A stretch of 22,297 nucleotides of DNA from Draconibacterium orientale (lineage in GTDB: Bacteria > Bacteroidota > Bacteroidia > Bacteroidales > UBA12170), in NCBI GenBank assembly GCA_020718315.1, contig DYSK01000020.1, forward strand, positions 1 to 22,297, written 5' to 3'. Position numbers and translations under genes: made by a program. How positions within the stretch are numbered: the first letter of the stretch is position 1; the number at the start of each line of letters is the position of its first letter. The notes under the pieces are model-generated. The model was given only the letters and a program-made list of their open reading frames with translations, made no database searches and had not been told where the DNA came from. Of this stretch, positions 8,625-14,725 are shown in pieces.

Positions 8625-10031
8625 TTATATTTTACTCATATCGATTTCGAAATTGTATTTTTCCGGACTGCTGCATTGCAAAACGCACTGATCGCAGATT
8701 GAAAGTTCGCCTCTCAAACGCTTCTTCACCATATCTTCTATCCTATCGCGCAACGAATCTATTTTAATTTCTTGCGTAACATCTGCTGCAAAAGCATACA
8801 TCAAAAGCATACGGGCATTGTCTTCGCTGATTCCACGTTGACGAATATAAAAAAGTGCGTTTTCGTCCAATTGACCAACGGTAGCTCCATGGCTGCATTT
8901 CACATCATCGGCATAAATTTCCAAAAATGGCTTGGTGTTTATCACAGCTTTATCCGTCAGGATAATGTTTGCATTGTTTTGATAGGCCAATGTTTTTTGA
9001 GCATCTTTCCGCACCAAAATATGACCATTGAACACTGCTCGAGCATAATCGTCCAAAATTCCTTTAAACTGCTCATTGCTTGTACAATTTGGAACGGCAT
9101 GATCCACAAAAACCTGATTATCGATATGTTGGTTTTTATCGGCCAGATAAACGCCCAAAATGGAAGCATTTGCACCTTCTCCGTTCAGTTTTGTATAAGT
9201 CTCATTGCGAATCAATCCGCCATTCAGGATAATGCTGTTTGTGCTTAATTGAGCATTGCGTTCTTGCTCCACAACCAAACTACTAATGAGCGTAGAATTG
9301 TTGTTGATATTTTGTAAGCGATAATGATCTAAGGAAGCGTTGTCGCCAATAAAAACTTCGGTAAGACTATTTGTGAAACTGCGTTTGTAATTGTAAGAAT
9401 CGTCGCAATGAATTAAAGTCAATTGGCTTCCTTCTTCCAATACAATTAGATTTCGGTTTTGAACAAAAACATCGTCGCTAGCGCCTACTGCATTTATCAA
9501 TTGAAGCGGTTTTTCTACTATCACATTTTTAGGAACATACACAAAAAGGCCATCCAAAAACAAAGCGGAATTCAGCGCATGAAATGCATTTTTATCTGTT
9601 TTGCCATATTTCCCAAAATGCTTTTCGATGAGTTCGGGATACTGATCAAAAGCGGCACTTATGCTACCAACAATAACTCCTTTTGGCAGCGTAAACAAAT
9701 TATTTTCTTTGAATACGAAACGTCCTTTGTAAAGATTTACAACAAACGATTCCAAATCGTGAACATCACATTCAAAAACATCGGAAAGAACGTCTTGCAT
9801 ATTAAAATCTTGTGTTGCAAGACTATAATCAAAAGAAAGACTGGCCGAAAGGTCGGTATGACGCCATTTTTCCATTTTTTTGTTTGGAAATCCTAAGCGA
9901 TTAAAATCTTCGAAAGCCGATTGCCGATAAGCGCGAAGGCCGGTAAAAGAATTTCCGTTCTTATCGGAAACAATATCGAACCAATGGGGAATATTTTTCA
10001 AAGCCGGGATTGCATTTTTTTCGATCTTCAT
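8625..10031 (-). CDS. sufD: SufD, Fe-S scaffold subunit, with a cysteine-rich C-terminal tail
   Basis: This 468-residue subunit of the SufBC2D scaffold carries the conserved EIYADDVKCSHGATVGQLDE segment; Cys379 and His381 match E. coli SufD Cys358 and His360, the latter implicated in cluster formation at the SufB-SufD interface. The middle is the expected right-handed beta-helix. The C-terminus has CDQCVLQC (Cys446, Cys449, Cys453: C-x2-C-x3-C) just before the end, an addition absent from E. coli SufD. Whether it binds metal or is simply a Bacteroidota feature cannot be told here. The start codon overlaps the sufC stop as ATGA, so the two are translationally coupled. The gene is intact. Confidence 0.94.
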   Translation of the reverse strand: MKIEKNAIPALKNIPHWFDIVSDKNGNSFTGLRAYRQSAFEDFNRLGFPNKKMEKWRHTDLSASLSFDYSLATQDFNMQDVLSDVFECDVHDLESFVVNLYKGRFVFKENNLFTLPKGVIVGSISAAFDQYPELIEKHFGKYGKTDKNAFHALNSALFLDGLFVYVPKNVIVEKPLQLINAVGASDDVFVQNRNLIVLEEGSQLTLIHCDDSYNYKRSFTNSLTEVFIGDNASLDHYRLQNINNNSTLISSLVVEQERNAQLSTNSIILNGGLIRNETYTKLNGEGANASILGVYLADKNQHIDNQVFVDHAVPNCTSNEQFKGILDDYARAVFNGHILVRKDAQKTLAYQNNANIILTDKAVINTKPFLEIYADDVKCSHGATVGQLDENALFYIRQRGISEDNARMLLMYAFAADVTQEIKIDSLRDRIEDMVKKRLRGELSICDQCVLQCSSPEKYNFEIDMSKI

Positions 10032-10792
10032 TTCGAATGATTTTCGGTTTCTTTTTTAATCCAATCGTAGCCTTTTTCTTCCAACTCCAATGCCAACTCT
10101 TTTCCGCCCGACAAGACCACTTTTCCTTCAAAAAGCACATGTACAAAATCCGGCACAATATAATCGAGCAATCGCTGATAGTGTGTAATAACCACCGTAG
10201 CATTTTCCTTGGTTTTCAATTTATTAACGCCATGGGCAACAATGCGAAGTGCGTCAATATCTAAACCGGAATCTGTTTCGTCGAGTATGGACAGTTGAGG
10301 ATCGAGCATTGCCATTTGGAAGATTTCGTTTTTCTTTTTCTCGCCGCCCGAAAATCCTTCGTTCACGGAGCGATTCGTGAGCTTTGAAGTCAATTCAACC
10401 AAATCTTTTTTCTCGGTCATCCGCGCCAAGAAATCTTTGGCCGACATCGGCTCTTGACCATGGTATTTTCGAATCTCATTCAAAGCGGTTCGCATAAAAT
10501 TTGTCATGCTGACTCCGGGGATTTCAACTGGATATTGAAAACCTAAGAAAATGCCTTCCTGAGCTCTTACTTCGGGCGGCATATCCAGTAGGTTTTTTCC
10601 GTTGTAGAGGATTTCGCCTTGGGTGATTTCATATCCGTTTTTCCCTGCTATTACCGCAGCTAAAGTGCTTTTGCCTGTTCCGTTAGGCCCCATAATGGCG
10701 TGCACTTCGCCCTTATTCACTTCCAGATTCACTCCTTTTAAAATTTCTTTCCCGTTTATTGAAACGTGGAGGTTTTTCACTTGTAACAACAT
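10028..10792 (-). CDS. sufC: SufC, ABC-type ATPase of the SUF scaffold
   Basis: This 254-residue soluble ATPase powers the SufBC2D complex. The motifs are intact: Walker A GPNGTGKST (35-43), Q-loop Gln86 in FLGFQYP, signature FSGGEKKKNE (147-156, the SufC-specific variant), Walker B with D-loop LSILDETDSGLD (168-179) and H-loop His204 in VITHYQRLL. It has no membrane domain, as expected for SufC. It lies 37 nt downstream of sufB and overlaps sufD by 4 nt. Length and motifs are typical. Confidence 0.97.
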   Translation of the reverse strand: MLLQVKNLHVSINGKEILKGVNLEVNKGEVHAIMGPNGTGKSTLAAVIAGKNGYEITQGEILYNGKNLLDMPPEVRAQEGIFLGFQYPVEIPGVSMTNFMRTALNEIRKYHGQEPMSAKDFLARMTEKKDLVELTSKLTNRSVNEGFSGGEKKKNEIFQMAMLDPQLSILDETDSGLDIDALRIVAHGVNKLKTKENATVVITHYQRLLDYIVPDFVHVLFEGKVVLSGGKELALELEEKGYDWIKKETENHSK

Positions 10793-10829
10793 GCTATATT
10801 TTTTCTATCTGTTGACAAAAATTATTTTA

Positions 10830-12278
10830 TTATCCAACACTGCCTTCGAGGCTGATGCTCAGCAACTTTTGAGCTTCTACAGCAAACTCCATTGGCAATT
10901 TATTCAATACTTCTTTGGCATAGCCATTTACAATTAATCCTACGGCCGATTCTTGGTTGATTCCACGTTGTTGGCAATAAAACAACTGATCTTCCGAAAT
11001 CTTGGAAGTGGTTGCTTCGTGCTCTATGATTGAACTCTTATTTGCTCCTTCGATGTAGGGGAATGTATGCGCACCGCATTTATCGCCAAGCAAAAGACTG
11101 TCGCATTGCGAAAAATTCCGACTATTCGTTGCGCGTTTTGTCATCTTTACCAAACCTCTGTAAGAATTCTGACTTTGTCCGGCCGAAATTCCTTTCGAAA
11201 TAATGGTGCTTTTTGTATTCTTTCCAAGATGAATCATTTTGGAACCTGTATCGGCTTGCTGGTGATTGTTTGTAACAGCCACCGAATAAAATTCACCAAT
11301 CGAATTATCGCCCGAAAGAATGCAACTTGGATATTTCCAAGTGATAGCACTTCCGGTTTCTACCTGAGTCCACGAAATTTTAGAATGATCGCCTTTGCAA
11401 ATGCCACGTTTGGTGACAAAATTGAAAATTCCACCTCTGCCATTTTTATCGCCTGGATACCAATTTTGAACGGTCGAATATTTAACCTCGGCATCTTTCA
11501 TGGCAATAATTTCGACTACCGCAGCGTGAAGCTGATTTTCGTCGCGTTGAGGTGCCGTACATCCTTCCATATAACTAACATAAGAACCTTCATCGGCAAT
11601 GATGAGCGTTCTTTCGAACTGACCGGTATTGGCAGCATTGATCCGGAAATAGGTCGACAGTTCCATTGGGCTTCGAACTCCTTTCGGAATAAAGCAAAAA
11701 GATCCATCGCTAAAAACGGCCGTATTTAGGGCTGCAAAAAAATTGTCGCTCGGCGGAACGGCCATTCCCAGATATTTTTTCACCAAATCGGGGTGGTTTT
11801 TTACTGCTTCGCTGAAAGAACAAAAGAGAATTCCATGCTTCGATAAAGTTTCTGTAAAAGTCGTTTTCACCGAAACACTGTCGATCACTGCATCCACAGC
11901 AACGCCCGATAAACGCTTTTGTTCATCCAACGATATTCCAAGTTTATTGAAAGTATCGAGCAATTCAGGATCTACTTGATCCAAACTTTCCAATTCCTTT
12001 TTTCGTTTTGGAGCCGCATAGTATATAATCTCCTGAAAATCGATTTCCGGTATCTTTAGTTGTGCCCAATTGGGCTGTTTCATTTCCTTCCATTTGGCAA
12101 ATGCCTTCAATCTGTATTCCAAGAGCCATTCAGGTTCGGTTTTCTTTAGAGAAATAAATCGGATCGTATCTTCTGTCAATCCTTTTATCGCAGTTTCAGT
12201 TTCAATATTGGTTATAAAACCATATTTATATTCGCTCTGGGTAACTTCTTGTATAAGCTGTTTGTCGTCTTGAGCCAT
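10830..12278 (-). CDS. sufB: SufB, Fe-S scaffold core subunit
   Basis: This 482-residue first gene of the operon encodes the scaffold subunit on which the nascent [Fe-S] cluster forms. Key residues are retained: Cys392 in SQCDSLLLGDKCGAHTFPYIE, aligning with the E. coli SufB sulfur acceptor Cys405, and His420-Glu421 in IIEHEATTS, aligning with E. coli His433 and Glu434. The KEKGIL-like segment of other SufB proteins reads SKHGILFCSFSEAV here. The ATG at 12278 lies 39 nt downstream of a perfect TAnnTTTG promoter box. No iscR- or sufR-like gene is adjacent, so local control is not obvious. Confidence 0.96.
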   Translation of the reverse strand: MAQDDKQLIQEVTQSEYKYGFITNIETETAIKGLTEDTIRFISLKKTEPEWLLEYRLKAFAKWKEMKQPNWAQLKIPEIDFQEIIYYAAPKRKKELESLDQVDPELLDTFNKLGISLDEQKRLSGVAVDAVIDSVSVKTTFTETLSKHGILFCSFSEAVKNHPDLVKKYLGMAVPPSDNFFAALNTAVFSDGSFCFIPKGVRSPMELSTYFRINAANTGQFERTLIIADEGSYVSYMEGCTAPQRDENQLHAAVVEIIAMKDAEVKYSTVQNWYPGDKNGRGGIFNFVTKRGICKGDHSKISWTQVETGSAITWKYPSCILSGDNSIGEFYSVAVTNNHQQADTGSKMIHLGKNTKSTIISKGISAGQSQNSYRGLVKMTKRATNSRNFSQCDSLLLGDKCGAHTFPYIEGANKSSIIEHEATTSKISEDQLFYCQQRGINQESAVGLIVNGYAKEVLNKLPMEFAVEAQKLLSISLEGSVG

Positions 12279-12317
12279 AATTTGAATGCTTATTTAGATT
12301 AATTTAAAATAAGTCTG

Positions 12318-12353
12318 CAAATTTACTAATTTTTCTCTTTTCTCATTGGCCAA
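12318..12353 (-). promoter_or_regulatory. Candidate promoter of the suf operon
   Basis: On the minus strand, TAAATTTG (12325 down to 12318) is a perfect TAnnTTTG box, 39 nt before the sufB ATG. TTGG (12353 down to 12350) stands 24 nt upstream of it, the same arrangement as at two other promoters in this window. The predicted leader is about 30 nt. No riboswitch-like structure is visible in it. Confidence 0.65.
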
Positions 12354-12409
12354 ATAAGGAATTCATCACAATTGATTGTTAATTTTAGCAAGCAGACTGA
12401 AAGTGAAAT

Positions 12410-12461
12410 CGTATAAACGTTTAACCTCTAAAAGTTTACGTTCAACAATCAAATTTATACG
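12410..12461. promoter_or_regulatory. Palindromic element upstream of the suf promoter
   Basis: CGTATAAA (12410-12417) is an inverted repeat of TTTATACG (12454-12461). Inside it lies the perfect palindrome TAAACGTTTA (12414-12423), and AACGT (12416-12420) can pair with ACGTT (12438-12442). The element is 85-135 bp upstream of the suf -7 box. It could be an operator, or the start of an RNA hairpin in the plus-strand small unit. Function is unknown. Confidence 0.35.
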
Positions 12462-12489
12462 TTCGTACATTAGCTCAAAAAATTACAGA

Positions 12490-12540
12490 ATGGATTCTTA
12501 CTTTCGTTCTACTTCTACTGTACCCCCAAAAGTAATTTGA
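12490..12540 (+). CDS. Candidate 16-residue small protein (MDSYFRSTSTVPPKVI)
   Basis: ATG at 12490 opens a 16-codon frame ending in TGA at 12540, and a strong rho-independent terminator starts 21 nt later. The peptide has no signal or membrane segment. It is Ser/Thr/Pro-rich with one Arg and one Lys. The only nearby promoter-like sequence is the imperfect TACGTTCG at 12458-12465, which has no clear -33 partner. There is no plus-strand gene directly downstream that a leader peptide could attenuate, so if real it is a stand-alone microprotein or a small RNA that happens to contain a short frame. I do not recognise the peptide. Support is the independent terminator and the tidy spacing only; a frame this short can arise by chance. 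Confidence 0.3.
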   Translation: MDSYFRSTSTVPPKVI

Positions 12541-12561
12541 CACATCATTAAATTATCTCCG

Positions 12562-12600
12562 AAAAAATAGGCAGGCGCCCCGGCTAGCCTATTTTTTTTT
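12562..12600 (+). terminator. Strong rho-independent terminator in the suf/sigma gap
   Basis: A perfect 11-bp stem AAAAAATAGGC (12562-12572) / GCCTATTTTTT (12587-12597) encloses a 14-nt GC-rich loop and runs into nine consecutive T residues (12592-12600). It is oriented for plus-strand transcription, although no annotated plus-strand gene lies upstream within the gap. Six T residues on the opposite arm could give weak minus-strand activity. Confidence 0.8.
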
Positions 12601-12678
12601 GGAAATGAACAATATTCGGAAAATACGTTTAAAAGCCAATAAAGCTCATCTGTACATTTTTCTATAACGCTTGCAAAG

Positions 12679-12714
12679 TTGGAATCTCTCCGAAGAAACG
12701 AAGATTTATCTTTG
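12679..12714 (+). promoter_or_regulatory. Promoter of a candidate small RNA
   Basis: TATCTTTG (12707-12714) is a perfect Bacteroidota -7 box, and TTGG (12679-12682) lies 24 nt upstream. The predicted start, near 12721, is about 85 nt before a perfect hairpin terminator, with no ATG-initiated frame in between. Confidence 0.6.
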
Positions 12715-12720
12715 CTTCAT

Positions 12721-12805
12721 AATTAAACTAAACTGAAGTTTTAATTAAAGTTAACGCGAGAAAAACGTTTTTTCAAAGCAAGCCCGTCCCGGCTTGCTTT
12801 TTTTT
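12721..12805 (+). ncRNA. Candidate small RNA, about 85 nt
   Basis: This interval is bounded by a canonical TAnnTTTG promoter and a perfect terminator, and contains no ATG. Predicted folds are a 5' hairpin formed by AATTAA (12721-12726) and TTAATT (12741-12746) around AAC-TGAA-GTT, a weak AACG/CGTT hairpin (12753-12756 with 12766-12769), the palindrome AAAAACGTTTTT (12761-12772), and the terminator stem. It does not look like tRNA, tmRNA, SRP RNA or 6S RNA. It lies antisense to the 3' flank of the ECF sigma gene but does not overlap its coding region. The 5' end is inferred from the promoter. Confidence 0.5.
12775..12805 (+). terminator. Perfect hairpin terminator of the small-RNA unit
   Basis: AAAGCAAGCC (12775-12784) and GGCTTGCTTT (12791-12800) form a perfect 10-bp stem with loop CGTCCC, followed by a T-run through 12805. 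The T-run is only on the plus strand, so it does not serve the minus-strand sigma gene that ends at 12827. Confidence 0.85.
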
Positions 12806-12826
12806 ATAAATGCGGGAATTGAACGA

Positions 12827-13435
12827 TTAAAAATTTTCTTTCGACTTTTTCATAATGTTGTACAAAAACTCCCTTGCTCTAAAAAGCTGCGCTTTTACGG
12901 TACCAAGTGGCAAATCCATTTCTTCCGCAATCTCTTCGTAAGAAAATTCTTTAAAATAGCGCAATTCGATTAAAAGTTTATAATGCGGTTTCAATCGGTC
13001 AACAACCTGACGCATAAGTTCAATTTTCTGGTCACGTACAAATATTTCTTCCGGATCGAGCGCACCGGAATCAATATTCTGCGACATTTCCGTGCCGTTT
13101 GGTTCGTCAGCAAAACTTTTGTCGATGGAGATAAGTCCTTGTTTTTTCTTACGAATAAAATCGATGGCATTGTTGGTAGCAATTCGAAACAACCAAGTGC
13201 TGAATGCATAATTGGGTGAATAATGTTGAATACTCTTAAATGCTTTGCCAAAAGCCTCGATGGTCATATCTTCGGCATCGGTTGCATTGTTTGTCATTTT
13301 CAAAAGCATAAAATAGAGCGAATCGCGGTAATTATTCATCAAATCGGCATACGCAGACTGATCGCCAACCAAAGCGCGTTGCACAAGCACATAGTCGCGT
13401 TTTCCTTTATCCGTCAAATGAATATCTACTTCCAT
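12827..13435 (-). CDS. ECF-type RNA polymerase sigma factor (RpoE-like)
   Basis: This 202-residue sigma-70 family protein has region 2 at about residues 30-100 (including DAEDMTIEAFGKAFKSI and FSTWLFRIATNNAIDFIRKKK) and region 4 at about 140-195 (YFKEFSYEEIAEEMDLPLGTVKAQLFRAREFL, helix-turn-helix). A linker of about 40 residues separates them, as usual in ECF factors. No anti-sigma gene follows in the window on this strand; the next gene downstream is sufB, with its own promoter. Its ATG overlaps the end of the upstream glycosyltransferase gene by 10 nt, so the pair is translationally coupled. Bacteroidota often have an RpoE-like factor like this without a clear adjacent anti-sigma factor. 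The regulon cannot be inferred. Confidence 0.92.
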   Translation of the reverse strand: MEVDIHLTDKGKRDYVLVQRALVGDQSAYADLMNNYRDSLYFMLLKMTNNATDAEDMTIEAFGKAFKSIQHYSPNYAFSTWLFRIATNNAIDFIRKKKQGLISIDKSFADEPNGTEMSQNIDSGALDPEEIFVRDQKIELMRQVVDRLKPHYKLLIELRYFKEFSYEEIAEEMDLPLGTVKAQLFRAREFLYNIMKKSKENF

Positions 13436-14553
13436 TTATTTCCGCTGTTGAAAAAGTTCAGAGTCATTACCAAACCTTGAAACGAATAAATTAGAAGTTC
13501 AAGGATTGGCGAAAATATCAATAATTTTTGTTCTTTAAGCTTTTGTAGTGCGCTTTTTTGAATAATCAAGAAACTGATTAAGCGCAGCGAAAATAAAACG
13601 GCCAGCACAATAAGCCACGATTTAAGAAGGAGCAATGCTAAAGTGAAGCCATAAAAAAGAAACAACGTAATCGGGTAAACCATAAGCAAAATGCGATGCT
13701 TTGTTTTGTACATTCCACTGGTTGACAAATGGCGTTTTTTTTGCAAAAGCCAGAGCGACAGGCTTTTTTCCTGAATGGAATACGTCATACTTTCCGGACA
13801 AATACAAATAGCTGTATTTGTTTTTGAAGCCGCTTGATTGATAAACAAATCGTCGTCGCCCGAATTTATTTTATAATGATTGATAAAGCCCTTTCGCTCG
13901 TAAAACATTTTTTTGCTATACGCCAGATTCCGTCCAACTCCCATATAAGGCATTCGCATAAGCGCAAACGACAAATAATGCAATGCAGCCATAAACGTAT
14001 CGAAACGGATAATTTTATCTAACAATCCGCTTTTTGGCAAATACGGACCATATCCCAAAACTATTTCTGTTTTTGGCTGAAAAGAAGCTTGCATCGACAT
14101 AATCCATTTGTCAGAAACAACTTGACAATCCGCGTCGGTTAGTAATAATGTTTCGTAGTGGGCCGATTTTATTCCAATGGAAAGCGGGAATTTTTTTCCG
14201 CTAAAAAAATTCAGACTTTGATCGAGACGCACTGTTTTGAGACGCGGGTATTTCTTACTTAAATCTTGCAAATATTCATGGGTTTCATCGTCGGAATGAT
14301 CATTTACCACAACGACTTCAAACTCGGGATAATCTTGATTCAATATGGGTTCGAGCGTTTTAAGCAAATTATGATACTCATTTCGAGCCACAATAACCAC
14401 CGAAACAGGCTGAAAACTGGATTCTTTTTTGGTGAATTTAAAAAAGGATAAGCGAGCAAAAATAATCCAATGATATCCCAACTGAAACAACAAAGTGAGG
14501 ATAAATAACCCCAATAAAATATCTTCAATTTTAAGCAAATAGTTTATGTACAT
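13426..14553 (-). CDS. Membrane-bound family 2 glycosyltransferase
   Basis: This 375-residue protein has an N-terminal membrane segment (about residues 12-34), a GT2 (GT-A fold) catalytic domain (about 48-280) and two or three C-terminal membrane segments (about 287-310, 312-332, 347-365). Catalytic features are VVIVARNEYHNLLKTLEPIL (52-71), NDHSDDETHEYL (84-95), the metal-binding DAD (140-142 in LLLTDADCQ), GDDDLF (232-237, catalytic base region) and KKRHLSTSG (272-280), which corresponds to the QxxRW region of processive enzymes. The sugar donor and acceptor are unknown; an envelope glycan or glycolipid is likely. It is the first gene of a two-gene unit with the ECF sigma factor. Confidence 0.88.
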   Translation of the reverse strand: MYINYLLKIEDILLGLFILTLLFQLGYHWIIFARLSFFKFTKKESSFQPVSVVIVARNEYHNLLKTLEPILNQDYPEFEVVVVNDHSDDETHEYLQDLSKKYPRLKTVRLDQSLNFFSGKKFPLSIGIKSAHYETLLLTDADCQVVSDKWIMSMQASFQPKTEIVLGYGPYLPKSGLLDKIIRFDTFMAALHYLSFALMRMPYMGVGRNLAYSKKMFYERKGFINHYKINSGDDDLFINQAASKTNTAICICPESMTYSIQEKSLSLWLLQKKRHLSTSGMYKTKHRILLMVYPITLFLFYGFTLALLLLKSWLIVLAVLFSLRLISFLIIQKSALQKLKEQKLLIFSPILELLIYSFQGLVMTLNFFNSGNKWK

Positions 14554-14560
14554 AATGGTA

Positions 14561-14590
14561 CGAAAATACAGTTTTATCCTTTAGCTTCAA
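14561..14590 (-). promoter_or_regulatory. Candidate promoter of the glycosyltransferase-sigma unit
   Basis: On the minus strand, TATTTTCG (14568 down to 14561) is a one-mismatch TAnnTTTG, and TTG (14590 down to 14588) lies 19 nt upstream, the standard spacing. The box ends 7 nt before the ATG, predicting an extremely short leader. Confidence 0.4.
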
Positions 14591-14703
14591 GATGAATCTT
14601 AGGAAACTTACTAATGAAACAATGTTAATAATTGCCCTGAAATGCGCTTTAAACTCACCTCATTAGAAAGAAAAACAAGAATTTTATGTTGATTGGCTTT
14701 TTC

Positions 14704-14711
14704 TATCTTTG
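14704..14711 (+). promoter_or_regulatory. Promoter -7 box of tgt
   Basis: TATCTTTG, a perfect TAnnTTTG, ends 14 nt before the tgt ATG, exactly as at the Crp/Fnr-family gene. No convincing -33 TTG is seen at normal spacing. Confidence 0.65.
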
Positions 14712-14725
14712 CAAAAATTTTTTGA

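Noticed and set aside
8772..9248. Long plus-strand frame opposite sufD, and similar frames opposite other suf genes
   Set aside because: These are antisense shadows of strongly conserved suf genes and show no domain or plausible start signal.
12279..12317. Riboswitch or leader peptide in front of sufB
   Set aside because: The leader predicted from the promoter is about 30 nt, AT-rich, without a stable hairpin or a coding frame.
12605..12667. A 20-codon frame (starting MNNIRKIRLK) right after the first gap terminator
   Set aside because: It begins 5 nt after a strong terminator, has no promoter of its own and no ribosome-binding site of note. It overlaps the upstream region of the small-RNA promoter, so chance is the simpler explanation.
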